Source: Platerodrilus igneus (lineage: Eukaryota; Arthropoda; Insecta; Coleoptera; Lycidae). Taken from it: a DNA stretch of 64,000 bases. The position numbers were made by a program, and so were the translations under genes. Location: contig JARFIW010001665.1 of NCBI GenBank assembly GCA_036346225.1, positions 124,001-188,000 on the forward strand. The letters run 5' to 3'. Positions 45,317-56,140 of the stretch are shown here, piece by piece. The notes under the pieces are model-generated. The model made no database searches. It saw only the letters and a list, made by a program, of their open reading frames with translations, and was not told where the DNA came from. The number at the start of each line of letters is the position of its first letter. The stretch's first letter is position 1.

Positions 45317-45613
45317 ATGGATTTTAATACTCTTAATAAAACCACATATCGCAAACCTTATGTAAATTCAAAAGATATTATAGTGAATAAGAGGTTTAAA
45401 GTTTTAAAAGTGGAAACACTCAAGACAAAATATGGAGATAGAGTATTAGTGGAAACAGAAGAGTTCAAGAGTATATTGCCATTGAGATATTTTGAATACC
45501 TTCAAGCACATGGAGTGAAACAATTAAATGAAAGTATTGGCTCGAACAAACACGTATACATAACTAGTAAGGGATCGATCGGTCTAACTGTCAACATAGA
45601 ATTTTCAGAATAA
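45317..45613 (+). CDS. Small intact protein, possible ssDNA-binding-like (98 aa)
   Basis: The frame is complete and unbroken, unlike everything around it. It begins MDFNTLNKTTYRKPYVNS, followed by a strand-rich middle (NKRFKVLKVETLKTKYGDRV) and a C-terminal strand GSIGLTVNIEF. The pattern of beta strands with a conserved Thr-Lys-Tyr-Gly turn resembles small OB-like proteins that I recall occurring near virus-like elements in insect genomes; that is memory-based and unverified. A TATA box lies upstream and an AATAAA signal follows at 45688. Its neighbours are the 265 bp array on the left, a convergent candidate gene on the right and a DNA polymerase B beyond. A role in replication is inference only. 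Confidence 0.5.
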   Translation: MDFNTLNKTTYRKPYVNSKDIIVNKRFKVLKVETLKTKYGDRVLVETEEFKSILPLRYFEYLQAHGVKQLNESIGSNKHVYITSKGSIGLTVNIEFSE

Positions 45614-45685
45614 TATGTCACTAATTTAAGAAATTAGTTTATTATTATAACACATCTAAGTCGATTGTATAAAAAATTATGTATT

Positions 45686-45711
45686 AAAATAAAGTGGATT
45701 CTGATTTATGT
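45686..45711 (+). terminator. Polyadenylation signal within a 20 bp direct repeat
   Basis: AATAAAGTGGATTCTGATTT contains AATAAA, 74 bp after the stop of the 98-codon gene. The same sequence without the A (ATTAAAGTGGATTCTG) occurs at 45136, so the gene is flanked by a short direct repeat about 550 bp apart. Confidence 0.45.
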
Positions 45712-45881
45712 GCGTTTTACTGAGTTTACTACCTTGTTTAAAGAAAGTCTTGTTTCAAAAGAGAAACTATTATAAAATACTTTTATATTTTTACAAAATT
45801 GTTGAATATTTTGATCTAACTATTTATAAATGAAAAGTATTTATTAACTCACGTTCTTGAAGTAACTGCTGCTCCTCACCG

Positions 45882-46429
45882 CTAGTTCATCTTTTTTGCT
45901 TTATTATTTCTAGCTCCAAATATATACGACGCAGTAGCTTCTCTCCACGCTTTTAAATGCGTTAAGCAACTCTACTGCATCATCTTCGTAGGATTTGTCA
46001 TCTTCACAGCAAACAGTCATATTTGATTCTGTACATAACTTTTCATAGCCGACATGTTTTTGCCTGATCTGTGAGCATAACATAAAAGATTATTGTAGGT
46101 TCACCTTTTCTTTTGTATACTACCTGATGTTTCTGAGAGGTTCAGAGTGTATCAACGATTCTACGATAGCCTCAGAATTTCCAGAATGGTTTTTTGATCT
46201 AATGTAACTTATAAATTAGTAGTGTTTTAAAAACACATGTATAAATGTAAAAAAGCACTTACCGTGATATATCTATTACGTCACTATCAAAAATAGCAGC
46301 AGTATCGAGTTGAGCCGAAGAACAACCAAAAACTTCTTTAATCACGTCTTCGTCAGAATGTAATATAAATTGCTCTAGAACTTTTACGTTGGTACTATTA
46401 CAATTTTTGGCTGATGACAAGTTACTCAT
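45882..46429 (-). CDS. Candidate three-exon gene of unknown function
   Basis: ATG at 46429 opens MSNLSSAKNCNSTNVKVLEQ. Exon 1 (46429-46263) ends at CG-GTAAGTGC; exon 2 (46198-46124) lies between ATTAG and CAG-GTAGTA; exon 3 starts at 46063 after a GATCAG acceptor. Phases match across both introns, leaving an open reading through CCEDDKSYEDDAVELL. Exon 3 then either stops at 45910-45912 or, with a one-base shift near 45965, continues in WREATASYIFGARNNKAKK to TAG 45882-45884; the latter looks more natural, implying a small lesion. Introns are short (64 and 60 bp), typical of insects. The protein would be acidic and about 130 residues, with no known motif. It runs towards the 98-codon gene. Confidence 0.35.
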
Positions 46430-46631
46430 TTTTTTAAAAGTTGCTAGTAATAGTAACTAATAATTATACAAGAGATCTGATTGAATACTGTTGGTAAATC
46501 TACGTGAAGTATTTATATTAAATAATAAACTGATCTGTTAGAAAAAATTAAAAATTTGCCTCGTTTTCTGAAAAATTCAGCTCTATAATCTATTCTAATA
46601 AACAAAACAGTATGTAAGCGAATATAATTAT

Positions 46632-46811
46632 ACCTCAGCAGAAATAATGAATTAGTTTCATTGTATGAAAAGAAATTGCAATGAATGCACATAATAAAAA
46701 CCCTAAATTATATTTATTTCGTTTATATTACCGCTGTATAAGAATTTTTTTAAAAGGTACTGCTCAGCAGAAATAATGAATTACATTCATTGACTGAAAA
46801 ATAAATTGCAA
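46632..46811 (+). repeat. Short direct repeat pair
   Basis: CTCAGCAGAAATAATGAATTA with flanking TTCATTG and AAATTGCAA words occurs at about 46634-46682 and again at about 46764-46811, roughly 130 bp apart. Confidence 0.6.
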
Positions 46812-46890
46812 AAGGCGCTGCATATATAGGGATATAGTAATTTGTGCGAATCATGCTGAATTTTTGTAGTAAACGCTAGATGATTGTGTA

Positions 46891-46945
46891 TGTTCCATTG
46901 AAAGTAATATAAAGCCGATCCTAATTCAGGTTTTCACATTTTTCA
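46891..46945 (-). repeat. Inverted copy of the 265 bp array half-monomer
   Basis: The minus strand reads AATGTGAAAACCTGAATT, AGGATCGGCTTTATATTAC and TTTCAATGGAACA in order, matching the array with one internal deletion. The GGAACA variant is shared only with the last array half-monomer (about 45044-45054), where other copies have GTAACA. Confidence 0.8.
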
Positions 46946-47366
46946 TATGTATCCATAAAAATAGCGCTGTAATGATTGTGTGTATTTTTCTGTATACACA
47001 TCATAAAATCAAAGGTCATATAAAACATTTTTTCATAGTAAACGTAACTGAATGAAAAATGATGTTGTATGCGAATTCCTATTACAGTTGTTTTACTCAA
47101 AGTCGCCTTCAGTTTGTAAATACTGGAAATGCTTGCTTAACGAATTGTTTGTTACGTACTGAATGCAACTCTGCTTGAAAATCATCTTGAATAAAAACGT
47201 AAATAAAAGAGATTTTTTTAACAATTGCATTCAAAGCAATTCGCTATGCAATTATTTTGATTTGATGCTATTTCTTTTTTACAGTTGTTTTGCTTACGTG
47301 TTTTCCGTAAACTCAGATGAATGAACCTTTTTGAAATTGTTTTGCTTACGTCAGATGATATTTGGT

Positions 47367-47374
47367 ATAAATAT
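47367..47374 (+). promoter_or_regulatory. TATA box upstream of polymerase B
   Basis: TATAAATA sits 60 bp before the ATG at 47427, a plausible core promoter. Confidence 0.45.
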
Positions 47375-47426
47375 TAAATAGAGAAATACGTATATTGAGT
47401 AGTATATTTTGATTTTATATAGAATC

Positions 47427-50400
47427 ATGAATGCTGAAACCGTATCCGAGATTAGTACAGCAATTTTGAGATTAACTGTAAAATGCGTGAATTTATTGAA
47501 AACAGTGAATGAAATAACGAAACACATTTTAATTATCAAAGCAAATATTAGTATATTGAAGCTTGCTATTAAAAATAAGGTATACGAAGACAATCAACAA
47601 GAAAATCCTAGTAGGCTGGAATCTAATTTAGCAAATCTTAAAAGCTACCTTGTACGATTGAGGCACTTGAAACGTACTTTGGAATATCGTGGTAAAGGTG
47701 TTGATGCAACGCTTACTAGAGGTCATACTCGAAAAAATTTGATTTGGCATGATGTACAATCATGTTTTGGAAGTCGAATAATTACGGGACTTATTACCAA
47801 TTTAAATTATAGAGATCCTCTAGTGTTCTTAGACAAAGCGTTCGCTAGTTTTAAACGCAAGATTGTTGCTTGCTTAAAAAAGTCAATGTTGAAAGTTAAT
47901 GTAATATTTGCAGCTAACTTTGTTAAGCCTACAACTGGTGAAATAGATTTGAAAACGTTTCCTACTGCAAATCGTCACATCGATATAAATACCAATCTCA
48001 AGCTGTGGTATAAGGAGAACGTATTGAACAAGATTTCGAAGCGATTAGAAGAATTTAGCGAGAAAGATTCTGGTTGGGCAATCCGAGAAGTTTTACACTT
48101 GAAGGTAAATATAAACAATCATGATCCACTTAAAGGAGGGTGTTCAACGTTTGTACCGGTCCCGGACTTTATAAAAAGAAAAAGCTGTGGTAAATGTAAT
48201 AAATAACGATCAACATTGCATTCTTTGGAGCTTGGTTTCCGCTTTATTTCCTGCTAAACAAAATAGTCATAGAATATCTAGCTATCCACATTTTGATACA
48301 GTATTACGCTACAATTCAATTCAGTTTCCAATTGCATTAAAAGACATAAAAAAAATTGAAAAGCTTAACAATCTCGCAATTAACCTATATTGTATAGAAA
48401 ATGCTAAAATACTACCATTTTGTTTAAGTGAAAATTTAAAAAAAATTGAACCTATTAATCTGTTAGTTTTAAATAATGATTCCTTACAATATGCTCGTCC
48501 TACAAATGCTAATGAGAATCACTTTCATTTTACTTGGATTAAGGATATGTCAAAATTATTTGCAAAACAGTTGTCTTCACATCACCATAAATTTTTTTTT
48601 TGTTATAGATGTTTAAATAATTTTAGTACAGCAGCATTACTTAAGCGTCATTCGAATTATTGCGAAAAACAGAATACTTGCTCAATAAGATTACCTGAAG
48701 AATCTGAAAAGTATCTAACATTTAAACATTTCCACTATCAAGAAAAAGTGTCATTTGTAGTTTATGCAGATCTCGAATGTATACTAGAACCATGCAATGA
48801 GTCTGAGGTAATATTAAACACAGTTCGTTACCAAAGGCATATACCCTTTAGTGTAGCGTATTATTTGAAATGCTCGTATGATAATAAATATTCCAAATTT
48901 CAATTGTATCGCGGGAAGGATTGTATAGAATGGTTTGTTGCTCAATTGAAACTGATTTCAGAAACGACTAATAAAATTTTCTGTAACCCAAAACCTATGA
49001 ATCCTTTAACGGAAGAACAAAAGTCAACATTTAAATTTGCCCTTCACTGTCACATTTGCAATAAACCTTTTAGTATAGATGATATTAGAGTTCGCGATCA
49101 CTGCCACTTTACAGGTGAATTTCGAGGAGTGGCTCATCAAGATTGCAACATCAATTATCATAATTTTATATGATACCGGTAGTTTTTCATAACTTATCAG
49201 GCTACGATTAGCATTTCATTATTAAAAAAATCTCGTTAGAGTTGTCAGGTTCGTTAAACATTCTGCCAATAAATAAGGAAAAATACATATCTTTTACAAA
49301 ATATGTAAAAGGTATGAAAGTTAGTTTTAGATTTATCGATTCATTCAGGTTTATGGCATCTAGTATCGAAAAATTAGCTTCCTACTTAGATGATAATAAT
49401 AAATCCATCACCAGGGAAAATTGTAACACTGATAATGAGTTTCAGTTACTTATGCGCAAGGCATATTTCCCTATGATTACATTAACTCTTGGGATAGACT
49501 CAATGAAACCGATTTACCCTGTAAAACAGCATTCTTTAATCGTTTACGCAATGAAGAAATATCAGATGAAGACTACAATCATGCTAAACACGTTTGGCAA
49601 ACATTTAATATAAAAACACTAGGGGACTATTCAGATCTATATTTAAAAACAGATGTACTGCTCTTGTCTGATATATTTGAAAACTTTAGAAAAACTTGTA
49701 TGTTCACGTATAAGTTAGATCCGCTTCACTACTTTACGGCTCCTGGTTTAGCTGTAGATGCGATGTTAAAACGACGAACGTTAAACTCGAGTTGCTTACT
49801 GATATTGAAAAATAATGTTTTAGAACGGGAATTCGTGGCGGTGTTTCTCAATGTTCGAATAGATATGCTAAAGCAAATAACAAATATATGAATGCAGATT
49901 ATGATCCAAATTTCGATTCTAAATATTTAATGTATTTTGATGTTAATAATTTATATGGGGCTGCAATGTCTGAATATCTTCCATATGGAGATTTTGAATT
50001 TTAGATGGTACCAGTCCAGATATAGTACGTTTAGACATACTTAATATTCCCGATGATTTTGATGTAGGATATATTTTGAATGCGATTTACACTATCCAGT
50101 ATCTTTACATGAAATACACAGTGACTTACCTTTGGCGCCTGAACATATGATACCACTAGTACCTTCAAATAAATCAAACTTAAAGAAATTACTTACAACT
50201 TTATATCCAAAACTCAACTATATTATTCACTATAGGAATTTAAAATGTATTTAAGCTACGGTTTAGAACTGAAAAAATTCATAAGGTACTTCGATTTAAA
50301 CAAGCCCCTTGGTTAAAAGAATACATTGATTTGAATACGAAATTAAGACAACAGTCAAAAACAGTTTCGATATATGCTTTTATAAAAATATGATAAATTC

Positions 50401-51138
50401 GGTTTATGGAAAATGATGGAAAACGTACGGAAAAGGAAAGATGTGAAATTAGTAAGCAAATGGGAAGGGCGGTTTGGAGCTCGTAGTTACATAGCGAAGC
50501 CTAATTTTCATAGTTGCACTGTGTTAGACAAAGATCTAGTCTTAATAGAAATGAATAAATTAGAGGTTTATTTAAACAAACCCATTTATGTAGGTTTCTC
50601 TATTCTAGATATTTCAAAACCTATTTATATGAATTTCACTATAGTTATATAAAATCGCAATTTGCTAACAAAGCAAAGTTACTGTATACAGATACGGATA
50701 GTTTGATATACGAGTTTAGCGTTGAAGATATTTACTCTTATATCAAACAAGATATTCATAGATTTGATACTTCCGATTACGACCCTCATAACAAATATCA
50801 TATTCCATTATCAAATAAAAAAGTCCCTGGTATTATGAAAGATGAAAACAATGGTGATATCATGCTAGAGTTTGTAGGGCTTAGATCTAAAATGTACACT
50901 TACAGAGTTCAGGATAGGATAATAAAAAGTCAAAGGATCTTCCTTAGCAAGTATTAAGCAAATTTCTTTTGATGATTATAAGAATGCTTTGTTTTATAAC
51001 CAGTCTGTACAGAAACAACAATGTTTAATTAGATCAGTCAAACATGATGTCTTTACTATTAAACAAAACAAAATTGTTCTTAATCCAAGTGATGATAAAA
51101 GAATTCTTAGTACCTCAACCACTGATACTAAACCTTGA
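47427..51138 (+). pseudogene. Protein-primed DNA polymerase B of a virus-like element
   Basis: The first ATG is 47427. The N-terminal part runs to about 48195 (DSGWAIREVLHLKVNIN); a one-base loss then shifts the frame into VVNVINNDQHCILWSLVSA. A Cys/His finger (CYRCLNNFS...H...C) lies near 48601. The exonuclease Asp-Glu pair is in VVYADLECIL (48757-48786). An endonuclease VII-like Cys/His segment, HCHICNK and VRDHCHFTGEFRG, is at 49046-49140. Stops and shifts follow (about 49170, 49207, 49500, 49850, 50004). The palm motifs survive: [11 protein letters not shown] at 49936-49968, NSVYG at 50396-50410 followed at once by a stop, and YTDTDS at 50685-50702. The end is TGA near 51138. Polymerases of this family occur in Polinton/Maverick and bidnavirus-like elements; no partner capsid, ATPase or integrase is seen here. 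Confidence 0.85.
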
Positions 51139-51228
51139 TAATAACACTTCAAACTCCAAAACGGCCAGGGAGAGAATATCTGAAAAATTTAAATTCCGAT
51201 ATCGAGGAGGCCAAGGTTCTGCACCATT

Positions 51229-51630
51229 TTGACCCATACATCGGTTTGGATATGCACTGTCGGTCGTAACAAGTCTCGTAAAATTATAATGTACAAGAGT
51301 GTAATCGTGCACAAAATATGCATTCACAATCGTGATAGATTTCAAATATTTTGGATATATTTCAAAACAGTTACGATCTCTTCCGCAGTAGAATTGAAAA
51401 AAATCTTGAATGGTTATCTAAAAATGACAGGCGCTACATTTTGCATCAAAAGTTCACTTTCTGAGGTTTTTGAAGCAATTCCAAAAATAAAACCAACAAA
51501 GGGTTTTCAATTTCTTTTTTCGATTGAAAAATATATAAACGTTTTAGAATTCTCAGTTAATTATGAGAAAATTAAAAATGTCTCAGCTTCTACAACAACG
51601 GCAAACAGAAGATCTGCCTCAAGCAGTTGA
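51229..51630 (+). CDS. Unrecognised ORF between polymerase B and the satellite
   Basis: A 134-codon open frame by length, but the first ATG in this frame is internal to 51229-51300. The middle (AVELKKILNGYLKMTGATFC, then IKPTKGFQFLFSIEKYIN) looks like ordinary coding sequence with hydrophobic spacing; the end runs into the first satellite-like repeat. It may be a small downstream gene of the virus-like locus or chance. I do not recognise a family. Confidence 0.25.
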   Translation: MTHTSVWICTVGRNKSRKIIMYKSVIVHKICIHNRDRFQIFWIYFKTVTISSAVELKKILNGYLKMTGATFCIKSSLSEVFEAIPKIKPTKGFQFLFSIEKYINVLEFSVNYEKIKNVSASTTTANRRSASSS

Positions 51631-54600
51631 AAAGAAGAAACTACACTTTTCTAACACATTCCAGAAACAAAACAAAGCGGTTTCGACTCTTTCCATTTAA
51701 AACAGACAAAAACAACAGAATTTAAGATGTCGCAGCTTCTACAACTGCGGCAAACAGAAAATCTACCTCAAACAGTTGAAAAGCAGAAACTACATTTTTC
51801 TAACAAATTCCAGAAATCAAAAAAGAGGTTTCGTACTTCAAACGGTAGAAAAGCACAGACTTCATTTTTCTAACACATTTCAGAAACAAAACAGACAAAA
51901 ACGTTTCAGATCGATCATTTGTCAATGAAGGAATTAGAGATTTTGTAATTTTTGCAATTGCGGGAAAAATAGACGCCACGATCTACCATAAAAAGTTGGA
52001 AAACAGAAGCATGTTTTTCCAACGAAATGCAGGAAATAGAAAGTTTTAATTTTTTCAAGATATTCACGAAACAAAAAGTGGTTTCGATGTTTTCCATTTA
52101 AAACAGACAAAAACGTTTCAAAACGATCATTCGACAACGGAAGAGTTTAAGAATTTGCAGTTTTTTCGGCAAACAGAATCCACTATCTACCATAAAAGGT
52201 GGAAAAAACAGAAGCATGTTTTTTCAACGAAATGCCGGAAGTAGAAAGTTTTAATTTTTTGCATTTAAAACAAGCGGCAAAAACGTTCTAAACGGCTCAT
52301 TTGGCAAGGACAGAGTTAAAAGCGTCGACAACAAAAGAAATAGAGATTTCATGGATTTGCAATTGCGACAAACAGAAGCCACAATCTACCATAATAGGTG
52401 GAAAAAACAAAAGCATGCTTCTGCAACGAAATCCAGAAATAAAGTTTTCATTTTTTTGCATTTAAAACAAGCGGCAAATATGGTTTGAATGGCCCATTAG
52501 GCAATGACAGAGTTATGAGCGTCACCATTTTTACAATTTCGAGACTAAAGTGCCTAAAAAAGTAGAGGAACTTCAATTTTTTTAAAAATTTCAGAAACAA
52601 AACAAGGTGGTTTCGCTCTTTTTCCATTTTAAAAAGGAAAATCATATAATAACGATCTTTTGACATTAAAAATATTAGAGATTTCGCAGTTTTTGCAATT
52701 GCGGCAAACAGAAGCCACGATCTACCATAAAAAGTGGAAAAAACAGAAGCACGTTTTTTCAACGAAATGCAGGAAATAGAAAGTTTAAATTTTTTGCATT
52801 TAAAACAAGCGGCAAAAACGTTCTAAGCGGCTCATTTGGCAACGACAGAGGTAAAAACATCCAAGGTTCTTCAATTGCGAAAGAAAAGAGTCTAAAAAGT
52901 GGAGGAACTTCAATTTTTCAACATATTCACGAAACGAAACAAAGTGGTTTCAATTTTTTCCATTTAAAATAAACAAAAACGTTTCAGAACGATCATTCGA
53001 CAACGAAAGAAATAGAGATTTTGTGGATCTGCAATTACGGCAAACAGATGCCACAATCTACCATAAAAGGTGGAAGAAACAGAAGCATGTTTGTCCAACA
53101 AAATGCCCGAAATAGAAAGTTTTAATTTTTTGTATTTAAAACAAGCGGCAAAAACGTTCTAAATGGCTCATTTGGCAACGGCAGAGTTAAAAGCGTCCCA
53201 GGTTTTTCCATTGCGAGAAAAAAGAGCCTAAAAAAGTGGAGGAACTTCAATTTTTCAAGATATTCACGAAACAAAACAAAATGGTTTCGATTTTTTCCAT
53301 TTAAAATAAACAAAAACGTTTCAGAACGATCATTCGACAACGAAAGAAATAGATATTTCGTGGATCTGCAATTGCGGCAAAAAGAAGCCACAATCTGCCA
53401 TAAAAGGTGGAAAAAACAGAAGCATGCTTCTGCAACGAAATCCAGAAATAAAAACAGTTTTCATTTTTTTGCATTTAAAACAAGCGGCAAATATGGTTTG
53501 AACGGCCCATTTGGCAACGACAGAGTTACGAGCGTCACCATTTTTACAATTGCGAGACTAAAGTGCCTAAAAAAGTGGAGGAACTTCAATTTTTTAAGAA
53601 ATTCCAGAAACAAAACAAGGTGGTTTCGCTCTTTTTCCATTTTAAACAGGAAAAGCGTTTAAAACGATTTTTTGACAATAAAAATATTAGAGATTTCGAA
53701 GTTTTTGCAATTGCGGCAAACGGAAGCTACGATCTACCATAAAAAGTGGAAAAAACAGAAGCATGTTTTTCCAAAGAAATGCCGGAAACAGAAAATTTTA
53801 ATTTTTGCATTTAAAACAAGCGGCAAAAACGTTCTAAACGGCTCATTTGGCAACGACAGAGGTATACGCATCCAAGGTTTTTCAATTGCGAGAAAAAAGA
53901 GCCTAAAAAGGTGAAGGAACTTCAATTTTTCAAGATATTCACGAAACAAAACAAAATGGTTTCGATTTCTCCAATTAAAACAGACAAAAACGTTTCAGAT
54001 CGATCATTTGTCAATCAACGAATTACAGATTTCGCAATTCTGCAATTGCGGCAAACAGAAGCCACGATCTACCATAAAAAGTGGAAAAAACAGAAGCATG
54101 TTTTTTCAACGAAATGCCGGAAATACAAAGTTTTAATTTTTTGCTTTTAAAACAAGCGGCAAAAACGTTCTAGGCGGCTCATTTGGCAACGACAGAAGTA
54201 AAAGCATTCAAGGTTCTTCAATTGCGAGAAAAAAGAGTCTAAAAAGTGGAACATCAATTTTTCAAGATATTCACGAAACAAAAAGTGGTTTCGATGTTTT
54301 CCATTTAAAACAGACAAAAACGTTTCAAAACGATCATTCGACAACGGAAGAGTTTAAGAATTTGCAGTTTTTTCGGCAAACAGAATCCACTATCTACCAT
54401 AAAAGGTGGAAAAAACAGAAGCATGTTTTTCAACGAAATGCCGGAAGTAGAAAGTTTTAATTTTTTGCATTTAAAACAAGCGGCAAAAACGTTCTAAGCG
54501 GCTCATTTGGCAACGACAGAGGTAAAAGCATTCAAGGTTCTTCAATTGCGAGAAAAAAGAGTCTAAAAAGTGGAACATCAATTTTTCAAGATATTCGCGA

Positions 54601-56140
54601 AACAAAACAAAGTTGTTTCGATTTTTTCCATTTAAAACAGACAAAAACGTTTCAAAACGATCATTCGACAACGGAAGAGTTTAAGAATTTGCAGTTTTTT
54701 CGGCAAACAGAATCCACTATCTACCATAAAAGGTGGAAAAAACAGAAGCATGTTTTTTCAACGAAATGCCGGAAGTAGAAAGTTTTAATTTTTTGCTTTT
54801 AAAACAAGCGGCAAAAACGTTCTAAGCGGCTCATTTGGCAACGACAGAGGTAAAAGCATTCAAGGTTCTTCAATTGCGAGAAAAAAGAGTCTAAAAAGTG
54901 GAACATCAATTTTTCAAGATATTCACGAAACAAAAAGTGGTTTCGATGTTTTCCATTTAAAACAGACAAAAACGTTTCAAAACGATCATTCGACAACGGA
55001 AAAGTTTAAGAATTTGCAGTTTTTTCGGCAAACAGAATCCACTATCTACCATAAAAGGTGGAAAAAACAGAAGCATGTTTTTTCAACGAAATGCCGGAAG
55101 TAGAAAGTTTTAATTTTTTGCATTTAAAACAAGCGGCAAAAACGTTCTAAGCGGCTCATTTGGCAACGACAGAGGTATACGCATCCAAGGTGTTTCAATT
55201 GCAAGAAAAAAGAGCCTAAAAAAGTGGAGGAGCTTTAATTTTTCAAGATATTCACGAAACAAAACAAAATGGTTTCGATTTTTTCCATTTAAAATAAACA
55301 AAAACGTTTCAGAACGCTCATTCGACAACGAAAGAAATAGATATTTTGTGGATCTGCAATTGCGGCAAAAAGAAGCCACAATCTATAAAAAGTGGAAAAA
55401 ACAGAAGCATGTTTTTCTAACGAAATTCTGGAAATAGAAAGTTTTAATTTTTTGTATTTAAAACAAGCGGCAAAAACGTTCTAAACGGCTCGTTTGGCAA
55501 CGACAGAGGTATACGCAACCAAGGTTTTTCAATTGCGAGAAAAAAGAGCCTAAAAAAGTGGAGGAACTTCAATTCTTCAAGAAATTCACGAAACAAAATA
55601 AAGTGGTTTCGATTTTTTCCATTTAAAATACACAAAAACGTTTCAGAACGATCATTCGACAACGAAAGAAATAGATATTTTGTGGATCTGCAATTGTGGC
55701 AAACAGAAGCCACAATCTACTACAAAAAGTGGAAAAAACAGAAGCATGTTCTTCCAATGAAATTCCAGAAATAAAAACACTTTTAATTTTTTCCATTTAA
55801 AACAAGCGGCAAAAACGTTTTGAACGGCCAATTTGGCAACAGCAGATTAAAAGTGTCCCAGATTTTTCAATTGCGAGAAAAAAACCTAAATAAGCGGAGG
55901 AACTTCAATTTTTAAGAAATTCACGAAACAAAACAAGATGCTTTCGCTCTTTTTCTATTTTAAATAGGAAAAGCGTTTTATAATGATCTTTTGACAATGG
56001 AAATATTAGAGTTTTTGCAGTTTTTGCAATTGCGGCAAACAGATGCCACGATCTACCATAAAAGTGGAACAAGCAGAAATACGTTTCTGCAACGATATTC
56101 CAGAAATAAATCAATTCTTTGCATTAAAAACAGATGGCAA
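51590..56140 (+). repeat. Satellite of about 324-339 bp monomers
   Basis: The landmark AAGCGGCAAA occurs at 52272, 52469, 52807, 53143, 53482, 53818, 54154, 54478, 54806, 55131, 55465 and 55804, mostly 324-339 bp apart with one short interval of 197 bp. Monomers are more diverged at the left (51590-52270) and right edges; the block 54150-55130 is the most uniform. The plus strand is purine-rich throughout. Frames of 60-100 codons recur on both strands at fixed monomer positions and follow from the repeat. Confidence 0.9.

Noticed and set aside
47409..47426. Earlier start of the polymerase frame
   Set aside because: The codon at 47409 is TTG and there is no ATG before 47427 in this frame.
52448..55713. 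Minus-strand proteins of 65-104 residues with repeated NGK-RNHF-LFREYLEKL blocks
   Set aside because: They follow monomer register and begin at different positions; the minus strand is pyrimidine-rich, which produces Phe/Leu-rich translations without a gene.
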